Assembly: GCA_949358305.1 (NCBI GenBank)
Contig: OX442316.1
Span: forward strand, 1,180,001 to 1,240,000
Source of the DNA: Strigamia acuminata
Taxonomy: Eukaryota; Arthropoda; Chilopoda; Geophilomorpha; Linotaeniidae
Length of the DNA stretch: 60,000 nucleotides
Reading direction: 5' to 3'
The notes under the pieces were generated by a model, which saw only the letters and a list, made by a program, of their open reading frames with translations, made no database searches and was not told the DNA's origin. Every line of letters begins with the position of its first letter. Positions within the stretch are counted from its first letter, which is position 1. This document shows positions 42,448 through 50,765 of this stretch, piece by piece. The position numbers and the translations under genes are program-made.

Positions 42448-43253
42448 TCCAATTTTGGGATGCTCGCGCACGAAATTAATAAGGATATCGACGACCGCAA
42501 TAGTTTCTATTGCGGCTTGCATGTTAGGAGGTGTCTATGCAAGTGTGTGGGCCGGAGTTTGCCTATTTTTGTCATTACTTACGAAGATCTGGGGTCGATC
42601 TCCGCCGACTGCTTGGTATCCGCCGACTGCTGGGTATCTTCCGACTGCTGGGTATCCGCCGACTGCTGGGTATACGCCGACTGCTGGGTATACGCCGACT
42701 GCTGGGTATACGCCGACTGCTGGGTATCCGCCGACTGCTGTGTTTCCGCCGACTGCTGTGTTTCCGCCGACCGCTGCGTTTCCGCCGACCGCTGCGTTTC
42801 CGCCCGCACAATTTGCTCAATTTTCGACCTCGACCGCCCAATTTTCTACCTCGACTGCTCAATTTCGGACCACACAGGGGTTTCCGACCACACAGGCTCG
42901 ATTGGCTCGATTGGCTCGGTTCCGCAAGAATAATGACGCTTTTTTCTCCATTAAAGCAGATGCCATTCTGCTGCAGTGTAATTTTGACAATAAACGACTC
43001 TGTCCAGCAGCGCTCACTCGCCAAATCGAACGACTTATTTTCAGATTGGAGGTAAGAATTATAAGATATTAGGTATATTGTCTATTTTTATAAAAACTTT
43101 TTTGTTCAGTTTCGCGATGTCGAAGATCCAAAATTGTTGGTAAGAAGGCTCCAACACTTAATTAATTCCAAAAAGCTTCCAAAAAACAGCTCCACCAATC
43201 TATCAAAAGAAGCTTACAGTCACTACGTGAATCATGGCTTCCGTACCTTTTAA
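42448..43253 (+). CDS. Two-exon candidate gene with membrane segment and 6-residue repeats
   Basis: Exon 1 (42448-43051) follows an acceptor-like GAAATTTTAG. It reads PILGCSRTKL, then a strongly hydrophobic segment (IAACMLGGVYASVWAGVCLF), then about ten PPTAGY-type repeats encoded by an 18 bp minisatellite, then PPTAQF-like repeats and a mixed-charge region. A 58-base intron (43052-43109, GTAAGA...TTGTTCAG) joins it in frame to exon 2 (43110-43253), which adds 47 residues (FRDVEDPKLL...) to a TAA. The first in-frame ATG lies inside the hydrophobic segment (42521), so an upstream exon probably supplies the start; module R just upstream has ATGAAAGTGAAACC. An alternative frame from the ATG at 42460 is also open but loses both the membrane segment and the splice continuity. 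I recognise no family. Confidence 0.42.
42601..42806. repeat. 18 bp coding minisatellite
   Basis: CCGCCGACTGCTGGGTAT and variants repeat about eleven times. The 18-base period keeps all frames open. In the gene frame it gives Pro-Pro-Thr-Ala-Gly-Tyr. Later copies shift to GTTTCCGCCGACCGCTGC. Confidence 0.9.
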
Positions 43254-43266
43254 AATGTAGATTCGA

Positions 43267-43382
43267 ATGCCACGATTCACGAACACGTGTCGCCCTCGCC
43301 CGCCCTCTAGTTGTCCAAAATGAGAACAATTGAAAATGAAAGTGAAACCAAGCATGGAACAATGCTCGCTCACAAGTGCTAA
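43267..43382 (+). repeat. Module R, copy 3
   Basis: This copy starts CACGATTCACGAACACGTG after a gap where GCCACCTGGT is shortened. It ends AAGTGCTAACCACATG, about 140 bases before the first micropeptide frame and 14 bases after the end of the two-exon gene. Confidence 0.88.
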
Positions 43383-43522
43383 CCACATGCTTAGCAACCG
43401 AGTATTGTTTCGACTCAAACGTTCGTTTGCTTCCCTTATCTTCCGTAACAACGAAGGATATTCTTCGTTTGTGAAAAGCAATAAAAAAAGAGAGAGTGAG
43501 GCGAAAAATAAAGCCAATCAAG

Positions 43523-43639
43523 ATGCAGTTTTGCGGAATCAGGATCACGATGCCCAACATGGACTGCCAATGCGCGGTGCTGGTCATTGGATTCGTCGCC
43601 GGCGTGTTCCTACTGAGCACGGCGTTGCGTCAATTGTAA
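43523..43639 (+). CDS. Cys-x-Cys single-pass micropeptide 1 (38 aa)
   Basis: The frame ATGCAGTTTTGC...CAATTGTAA encodes MQFCGIRITMPNM, then DCQC, then the hydrophobic run AVLVIGFVAGVFLLSTAL and RQL. The Cys-x-Cys directly before a ~20-residue membrane helix is shared with the two frames downstream (43979 and 44538). The start context is AAGATGC. It lies after module R copy 3. GTAAAC overlaps the stop, so a splice in place of the stop cannot be excluded. The N-terminal Cys could bind metal, form disulfides or be palmitoylated; none of this is shown. Of the three it is the most diverged, and homology rests on layout more than on residue identity. Confidence 0.45.
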   Translation: MQFCGIRITMPNMDCQCAVLVIGFVAGVFLLSTALRQL

Positions 43640-43790
43640 ACATCAAAACGAAAAATCAAAAAAAGGAACAAAAAAATACCAAAAAAGTCAATACATTTTT
43701 AATCACGTTTGGGTCCCTCGTCAATTGTGAGTATTGAATTTGATTATTTTTATATCATTTTCTTGGAAATAAATAAGGAATAGGCCTAAC

Positions 43791-43810
43791 AGGGTTAGGG
43801 TTAGGGTTAG
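43791..43810. repeat. Interstitial telomere-like repeat (TTAGGG)3
   Basis: AGGGTTAGGGTTAGGGTTAG lies between micropeptide frames 1 and 2. It matches the TTAGGG type of most metazoans rather than the TTAGG of most arthropods. Twenty bases is short, so it only hints at the telomere type. Confidence 0.7.
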
Positions 43811-43978
43811 TCGCTAATAGTAACGAGGCAACAATAGGTGCGCAGGTTGTAACGCGCTTTTCTTTTTCACGCGGCGAGGTTTGATTCCATTGTGCGCGCA
43901 GTAGCTGGAGCCGAGTGCAACACAAAGCAGCGATCCGCCGGTGAAGCATTTTTCATTCAATTTTCATATAAGCGAAGG

Positions 43979-44215
43979 ATGGCGGGATGCAATGCAGTAC
44001 AACAGTGTGGTCAGGCCGTGGCCCAATGCGGCAATAGCGGATCGAGTTCGTGCAAGTGCATGATCCAAATTCTTGCTCTTGTGGGAGCGCTTGCTGTTGC
44101 AGCTGCAGTCATATCTAGAATTTGTAAGCCCAAAAAAAGACAGAAAAAAAACAAAAAAACAACCCTAACAAAATGGCCGCCGTGTTCGAAATTCGAAAAT
44201 TTAAAAAAGAAATAA
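43979..44215 (+). CDS. Cys-x-Cys single-pass micropeptide 2 (up to 78 aa)
   Basis: From the ATG at 43979 (AAGGATGGCGGG) the protein starts MAGCNAVQQCGQAVAQCG, a Cys-spaced N-terminus, then GSSSCKC, a membrane helix MIQILALVGALAVAAAVISR, and ICKPKKRQKK. GSSSCKC...ALVGALA aligns closely with GSGFNCRC...ALVGGIA of the frame at 44538. The last 25-30 residues are Lys-rich and come from an A-rich stretch. TTTGTAAGCC right after the helix could be a splice donor, so the true tail may be different. The frame is open upstream to 43892, but the Met at 43979 gives the shared layout. Expected topology is one helix with a basic cytosolic tail (positive-inside rule). Confidence 0.55.
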   Translation: MAGCNAVQQCGQAVAQCGNSGSSSCKCMIQILALVGALAVAAAVISRICKPKKRQKKNKKTTLTKWPPCSKFENLKKK

Positions 44216-44239
44216 TAGCGCGTAGAAATATCTATTTTT

Positions 44240-44368
44240 TAAAAAACAAACTCAACGTTTTATTTGGTAAAATTGATTTAAATTTTAACTCGTAAGTAAA
44301 TTTAAATTTTAACTCTTAAGTAAATTTAAATTTTAACTCTTAAGTAAATTTAAATTTTTAGTCCTATT
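44240..44368 (+). repeat. Leader L, second copy with internal 25 bp repeats
   Basis: ACAAACTCAACGTTTTATTTGGTAAAATTGATT matches 42405-42437. The following AAATTTTAACTCTTAAGT is repeated about three times before TTTTTAGTCCTATTTTGG, which matches ATTTTAGTCCAATTTTGG at 42441-42458. It links the two-exon gene and micropeptide 3 as duplicates of one ancestral unit. Confidence 0.8.
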
Positions 44369-44537
44369 TTGGAGAAGTTGCGCAACAATGGGATTCGCGC
44401 GATTGTTGCGCGAGCACGTTCTTCGCGCGGGCTTGGACTCGCGCATACGAGTATGAAGGCAGTCATCACTTGGTCGTAAGCCGTGTCGGGCGTGTTTCGG
44501 TCTGCCAATCGACGCTATACTAAGTCGATCGAATACT

Positions 44538-44690
44538 ATGGTCCCGCAATGTTGCCACGAGCAAGCGGCCCCCGCTTGCTGCCCGAGCAGCGGCAGCGGA
44601 TTCAACTGTAGATGCTTCGCGATGACGATCGCGTTGGTCGGCGGCATAGCTCTAGTGATGGCTGCTATAAGAAAGGGAAGTTGTCCCTAA
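44538..44690 (+). CDS. Cys-x-Cys single-pass micropeptide 3 (50 aa)
   Basis: The frame from ATGGTCCCGCAATGT to TAA at 44688 encodes MVPQCCHEQAAPACCPSS, GSGFNCRC, then a helix AMTIALVGGIALVMAAI and RKGSCP. Six Cys (CC, CC, CxC) precede the membrane segment. Similarity to micropeptide 2 is clear over 30 residues: Gly-Ser-rich linker, C-K/R-C, ALVG-G/A-I/L-A, basic residues, then Cys-Pro. The frame is much GC-richer than its surroundings, a sign of coding constraint. It lies too short for usual gene callers. The upstream leader L copy could carry the promoter or a 5' exon. Vertebrate and plant CYSTM proteins also combine Cys and a membrane helix, but with the Cys inside the helix end, so this is not that family. 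Confidence 0.6.
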   Translation: MVPQCCHEQAAPACCPSSGSGFNCRCFAMTIALVGGIALVMAAIRKGSCP

Positions 44691-44699
44691 ATTTGAATT

Positions 44700-45290
44700 A
44701 AACAACGTTTTTTTTAATTCTTATATTCGCCAAGTATAACCGCACAAATTATCGATGACTTTTTTTTGATTTCTTGATTTGTTGCAATTCGCAGAAATTA
44801 AACAAAAAATTGCAAATTTCGAAAGAGGAACAAAATGGCTGATTTCAACGTTAGAAATTGACATAAAGAATTAAAAGGTAAGAAAAGAAAAGGAATTCGA
44901 ACGATTTAATATTAAATGTAATTAAATTTTGTATAATTCTTGTATTATTCTACAGCAAACAGCTAGATTCGTAGAAGCTTCACCGAATCGCTGCCGTTTG
45001 GTTTTCGTCTTTCGAGTTTTCAATTTGTTCTTTCGACCAGATCCACCCATACGATGTGAAGAAATATTTATTTTAATGACGCCATCCTTCTTCCGAAAAC
45101 GTACCGACTTCTTTGGCTAGTTGAATATTTTATGATGTCTAAATTTGCAAACGTGTGAAAATATTTTTACTTTTCGTGCGAAATAAAAATTGCAGTATGT
45201 TCCACACACATTTGTCTGTTCCATAAGCCCAACGGGAAAGCCCAACAAAATAAATCGAGGGGCAGCGCGACAATGAACCGCGAAACAATA
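44700..45290. other. No certain gene; possible spliced segments
   Basis: Donor-like AAAAG|GTAAGAAA near 44877 and acceptor-like TTATTCTACAG near 44955 suggest an intron, with a 45-codon frame after it ending at 45120. No recognisable motif. It could be the 3' part of a micropeptide-type gene or untranslated sequence. Confidence 0.35.
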
Positions 45291-45297
45291 CAACAAC

Positions 45298-45420
45298 ATT
45301 AGTACTCGCTTACAATACAACATTCATACTCGCTTACAATACAACATTCATACTCGCTTACAATACAACATTCATACTCGCTTGCAATACAACATTCATA
45401 CTCGCTTGCAATACAACATT
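45298..45420. repeat. 24 bp tandem repeat
   Basis: Five copies of ACTCGCTTACAATACAACATTCAT with A/G variants lead directly into the left arm of the palindrome that follows. Confidence 0.92.
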
Positions 45421-45585
45421 AATATAATTCGCTTACAATATAACATTCATATTCGCTCGTAACAATAATGAAGGCAGGCGCATTAGCATTACCCTTGTTG
45501 ATGCGCCTGCCTTCATTATTGTTACGAGCGAATATGAATGTTATATTGTAAGCGAATTATATTAATGTTGTATTGTAAGCGAGTA
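45399..45585. repeat. Near-perfect palindrome, 85 bp arms, 17-base loop
   Basis: Left arm 45399-45483, loop TAGCATTACCCTTGTTG (45484-45500), right arm 45501-45585. I find a single mismatch over the 85 bases (G at 45406 against A). The outer part of the left arm is made of the 24 bp repeat, so the palindrome probably arose by foldback of repeat-containing DNA. Transcription would give a perfect dsRNA hairpin. Confidence 0.92.
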
Positions 45586-45589
45586 CTTT

Positions 45590-46868
45590 GTTTCCTGCAG
45601 TAAGTTGTTGTACGCACGATACGGTAGGGTGTTCACAAGTCACACTCAACTCAACAGTGTGTCGACCCAAACCTAAAGCTATCAGCACTCAGCATAAAGC
45701 AACACTTAAACTCATTTAAACTCTTTCATTACGGTACTTATTTAAATCCTACAGTATGTCCTTGTGGTAACTTAATTTTCTGCAATTGCTATTGTCTTAA
45801 TGAGTTTGCGTACTGGTTGATGTGCTTATTGATACTAAGGTGATCGTCTCAGCCAATCGCAACACAACATTCTCAGAAATGAGTTCGTCTCGGCGGTGTA
45901 GCGATCAAGTGAATTCATTATTAAGTTAGTTCCCTCTTTATTTATTTATTTCAATAAAGCGAACAAGTTGTCGGAACTTTTGGTCGATGAGTAGTGAAGT
46001 GAGGTGAGGTGAGGTAGCCAGCAGTGAATTGCCCGCTGAGGCTGACCAATGGCAAATAGTGTATTCTCACTTGTCAGGCCAGATAGCGGTATTGTTTTGG
46101 TTTTGTAAATCGACATTAAATCCTTGTTGCATCTTTGTATGAATTTTAAATGCTTTCAACGTTCTCTATCCGTGTTAGCCACATTTTATTTGATACTCCC
46201 TAAGATTAAGAACTTGTATAGGTATTTGTGACAATGAGAACACAGCATTTTCTAGTGGCAAGAATAGACAATGCACACTAGGCGCATTCATTGAGTCATT
46301 TATACTAAATCACATATTTAAACAGCTGCAACTAGGCTTGTCTCGATATAATAACATCAAAAACTGGCGGCGCAACATTTAAACAACAAAACATGTTTAA
46401 ATGCAAAAACAAACGCATGCATTTATGACTGAGCCTAGCTGCCTAGCTGCCTAGCTGCCTAGCTCATGTACCGTATTCCAATTTGCACCAGGTGAAGCAA
46501 TTGGTCTAATGGTTTCTATTGTTTGGCTGCTATTTGAATAGACGCTACATTTATTGGGTCGTAAAATTTACGAAGCTCTTAATTTCAAATGTACATTTAT
46601 TTTAAGTTTATTCCTTCAGCCATGAATTTAACTCAACTTCATTGATCATTTCAATAAAATCCTCGATTATTAAACCAAACAACAAGGGCATTCAAAATTT
46701 GTACTTGTATGATTTTCTTTTCAGTGCTTCTATAAACACAATGGACACCAAAAACAGCCATAAACCTTTAGAAAAAAAAAAAAAACCGCAAAAACAAAAC
46801 CATGGCTGGAGTGGTTTTCTTTCGAAGTGAATTGTGCCAGGTTTCTGGTTTATACGGCCAAATTCAAA
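45590..46868. other. No gene recognised
   Basis: Mixed AT-rich sequence. It has a GAGGTGAGGTGAGGT run near 46000 and a short CTGCCTAG repeat (46437-46463). An acceptor-like TTTTCTTTTCAG at about 46724 precedes a short frame (MDTKNSHKP) without known motifs. Confidence 0.5.
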
Positions 46869-47034
46869 ATGGCTGACTCACGAGTTCGATCGGGCTCTAT
46901 CAAAAGGTAGGGAATTAGGTTATGTCTGTGATGTGAGTGCTTTGAGTTCTGTCTAAACTGATTTTTTTTTACAAGGATTACAAGTTGTGGAGCAAAGTTC
47001 GGTTTCTTCGACACCCCAACCAACGTGTGGTGAG
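46869..47034 (+). CDS. Possible short two-exon coding segment
   Basis: ATGGCTGACTCACGAG (46869) begins an exon encoding MADSRVRSGSIK, ending in CAAAAG|GTAGGG. After a 69-base intron with a long T tract and ACAAG (46907-46975) the frame continues RITSCGAKFGFFDTPTNVW to a TGA, or to a donor at GTGTG|GTGAGG. It may be the first coding exons of a longer gene whose later exons I cannot place. Evidence is limited to frame continuity and splice signals. Confidence 0.25.
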
Positions 47035-47626
47035 GTGAGATGAGATGAGATGAGATGCGGGGACGTGCAACCTCACAGGCTCTAACTTGCAATTGTTATA
47101 AGGTGAGTAATAGCGCAATTTCGTTCAAATAGTGAGACACAATTCGTCATTGAGTAAAAATAAAAAAAAATAAAAAATATTACCGTCTACCGGTAACTCA
47201 GAGTAACGGACATACGGGATAAAAGCGACATAAGCTTAATCTGTTTTTACTGTTTGTAGAAATAACAAAAGCCACCTAAACAGAAATTTTAAATGCAATC
47301 CAGTGATTTTTATTTGCCAAATTTGGTAGCTCAAGTATCAAGTTTCAAACATGAGCAATGCAATGGGATAAAACCATATAAAGCTGGTTAAAACAGAGTT
47401 CTTCTTCTCTACCTTGAATTCTTGAACTGAAAATGCCAATCAAACCATTAAGAGCTCCATCTTTTCGTCCAAGCATCTAAATGGAGTATTTTTCTCATTT
47501 AGAAAGACGACAGAGTTGTTTCATGCACCTCCACCATTTATATTAGCGCGTTGTTAGTGGTTTTATGGTTTAATTCGTGGAAATCTGTAAAAGACACTAA
47601 CAAGTAAATCAATCTTCTTTCCTTCC

Positions 47627-47678
47627 TTTCTTCCTTCCTTCCTTCCTTCCTTCCTTCCTTCCTTCCTTCCTTCCTTCC
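47627..47678. repeat. (TTCC)n microsatellite
   Basis: About twelve CTTC/TTCC units; it creates a false KEGR-repeat frame on the minus strand. Confidence 0.95.
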
Positions 47679-48390
47679 CGGGGCATCGCTTGTTTCGCCA
47701 CCTTATGCCCAACAGTGTTCGGACCTTTAAATAAATATACAGGATGAGGATTTTTGTACGAATTAATTTATTCAAAGTATTCCCCACCCACAGTAATGCA
47801 TGCTTGCAACCTAGACAAGGCACTTGATCCATTCCTTTTCTTTCCTTCCTCCTCAATGTGCGTCCACTGGTACTGTACGAGTAGTTACTGTTGAGTTTAA
47901 TTGCTTCGACCATTTTATCACGATCGGGAGACATGTTAACTGGCCAGTATAAAGGTACTTCATCAATTAACGGTATTAACTACCAGGATACGGCAGAGTA
48001 TAAAATAAATGATGCTCATAAATGTATGTTATGTAAGTCAAGAAGAATTCAATATGCTCGGTTCAATTGCTTACGTCATCAGCTTTACAGTTGTCTTTCC
48101 AAGTAAGTTCAACGTACACTTAAATCCGCCAATTGGTGCCTGCAGTCTGCGCCCACTATCTTGATACCAAATTTAAACAGTACTCAATTCCATTGTTTAC
48201 ACACGAAACTGCAAAACTCTAAAATCGTTTATTACACACGAGTGATAGTGTTATTAAAGTACTCGTATTTCTAGAAATTATGTATTTGTTGCGTTTATGT
48301 GCGCTGACACCTCAGAATGCCAGGTTCATTCAAAATTTCTGTTCACGTAATTTTTGGTGTTTCAACAAACACTACAGTTCGCGAATTCGA

Positions 48391-48600
48391 ATTTTCTAAT
48401 TCCAGTTGTTATTTAGCAGTATTAAGCCTGGTATTAGGCCTAATAATGCTAAAATAAAGTAAATATACAACAATAAACTCATTATTAAAAGTAATTTACA
48501 GCGTGGTACCAAAATATTTTTTTCTATTTACCTTATTTTTAGCATTATTAGGTCTAATATTAGGCTTAATACTGCTAAATAACAACTGGAATTAGAAAAT
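48391..48600. mobile_element. Foldback MITE-like element, ~210 bp
   Basis: Arms of about 72 bp (ATTTTCTAATTCCAGTTG... and its inverse ...CAACTGGAATTAGAAAAT) differ at a few positions and flank about 60 bases of AT-rich centre. No coding capacity. A target duplication is not obvious. The arms contain TATTAAGCCT-GTATTAGGCC, itself partly self-complementary. Confidence 0.82.
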
Positions 48601-50213
48601 CGTCTGCACAGAATGGGATGCGTAGAATTTTTAGACGAAGTGTTTTGGTTCTGTCAAACTTTATCTGGGATTCCAGAATCCAGATCAAGTTCTAGGTTAC
48701 CATTAACATCCCTGCTGCAAGTCACAAACGGGCACATTTTATTTTGACATTTCCCTTCCCTCGCTTTTTTAAATTGTTTCCAGTCCTAATAATTATTCAA
48801 CTAATGATTACTCTTTAACATTGTTGTTTGCTCAAAAAAAATTCATAACTGCTGCAAAATTGTACTTAGATCTCCGATCGTCGCGATCGATCTAACGGAA
48901 ATCCAAGATGGCGGCCAAAATGTGCAATTTGAACGAGAAAACTCGTTACACAGAGATTTAAACGAGCTTTTAAAAAAAAATCTCGTTTAAACGACCGTTT
49001 ATGAGTTATTGAATGCGCCTATTAAAAACAGAACACTAAGAGTATACGGATGTGGAAATATTTCGTTTTTGGATCTACACCAGTGAAATAGATCAACGTT
49101 GGGTAGTTTTGAGTATAGTTTGTTTTTAATTTGTATTTGCATTTCCAAACTAGTAATCTATTTTTATAAATAGAATATACAGTTGTTAACATTTATTGGC
49201 AGAACTGATTGCTGCCATATTTGAGACCGTTAAAAAAAAATACAACCAGTCGCAAATTGTCAAGACCGATCACTACTTTCTGTGCCACAGAAGTTTCTGT
49301 GCCTGGAAACGAAGATTGGCTTTCCGTTGCATCGACATGCCAGAAAGTTAATGTTTCTATGTCACAGAACAAATCTCACAGACATTCCAAGACTGGAATA
49401 AAATTTGTGAGTACCAGTTTTTTCTGTTAGCAAAATTCCTGTGAGCAAACTGGTTTCCTATGCAGGAAACTGCGTATGAGTACTAAGCTTTATGCAATAA
49501 AAGTTTGAGTCCTGATCTAACAAAAATCTGACAAAAACCAATTCAAAACCCATGCCAGCCAGTGATTTTGTTTTTTCAGTTTTTGATAGTTCAAAACGTC
49601 TATATTTAGCGATACTGTATATTGTTTTTCACTTACGTAGTGCGTTGCGAAATGAATTTAGTACTGTGTATTATTTTCATTCAAATTTGACAAATAATAA
49701 TTCATATTGGGAATGCATTTCCTAATACATTTACAAAATGTATTATCATTTGCAAAAATGTGTTACAAATGTATTCTCGTTAAACCAATGCATTTCAAAA
49801 TATATTAATGCAATATACGGTAATTTCAATGTATTTTTGAACCATGTGTGAGTGTGTGGTTGTCTTTAGTATCCACTAAAATAACTGTAAGCAGAAACTT
49901 TGAATGCAACGACTCTATTTTGAAATTTTCAAATGAAGGCAAGAACTTATTGATCGAAGCATTTCACTAAAATATTGAATTTTGCCAATACGGGAGACTA
50001 AACCTTGCGCGATAAACCCTTAAAAGTTTTTATATTCCTCATCCATCTTACTTACAGCTTTTACATCTTATGAAATTGGTCGACCGAAGCGCTGCAGTGA
50101 GTTTTAAGTTTTAGACAAGTTTAGATGCCAACTAGTTCTGGGGCCTCTATAATACGCACGATATTCTTATGCGCAACGCCGCGATTTTTCATGCTGATTG
50201 TGTGCATAATTGT

Positions 50214-50296
50214 GACGTCGCACATAAGAATAAGTATTGTATTAAGACAAAGTGTAGTAACTTTGGAATTTACAACTTATTCTTATGTGCGACGTC
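50214..50296. repeat. Perfect 22 bp inverted repeat with CRE-like core
   Basis: GACGTCGCACATAAGAATAAGT (split 50214-50235) is repeated in inverse at 50275-50296 around a 39-base spacer. TGACGTCG at the outer edge resembles a CRE/ATF half-palindrome. It may be a small foldback element. Confidence 0.75.
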
Positions 50297-50765
50297 GCGA
50301 CTATGCGTACAAACAGTGTGCATAATTGCGACGGTTCACATTTTAATAAGTTCTGTTATGCACAACTTAATCACACGCGCAACTATGCATACATACCGCA
50401 CAGTATGCATAATCGCGACTAAGCCATGTATTTTTACGAGTTGTCATATTTTAAAATTAATAAAAAAGTAATGAAAAAAATGATTTAAAAAATGTGTTTT
50501 TTTTTTTGTGGTTTATGGTGGTATTCTAACCTTAAATACCAACAAATGGTATTACATGTTGCGCATACGAATCGTGCATCGTCGCGCACATTCATGGACA
50601 CAGCATGCGGTGGTGCGACGTCGCACTAATAAATCGTTGTTTAATTGCCCGATATTCTTAAATGCGATTTGCATTGTCCTTGTCGTGAGTAAGAATGTCG
50701 CGCGTATGACGGATCCCCGAGTTCTAAAATATTACCTAGCGCATTTGCTTTTTTCCATTTTTCAG

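Larger units (their letters stand above)
47680..50760. other. Non-coding region upstream of the peptidase gene
   Basis: I see no convincing exon. It contains the foldback element 48391-48600, the inverted repeat at 50214-50296 and AAGATGGCGGC (48906-48916), a YY1-like site. ATGCGATTTGCATTGTCCTTGTC|GTGAGTAAG at 50662 looks like a signal-peptide start with a donor, but its phase does not fit the first peptidase exon seen, so an intermediate exon would be needed. Confidence 0.5.

Noticed and set aside
42575-43024. Minus-strand Arg/Ser-rich frame of 149 codons
   Set aside because: It is the antisense shadow of the 18 bp minisatellite in the two-exon gene; an 18-base unit keeps all frames open.
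43330-43737. 135-codon + strand frame overlapping module R copy 3 and micropeptide 1
   Set aside because: It begins inside the repeated module, overlaps the CxC-helix frame in another phase, and has a low-complexity Lys/Asn tail. The micropeptide frame has family support; this one does not.
47563-47934. Frame with KEGR repeats
   Set aside because: It is created by the TTCC microsatellite.
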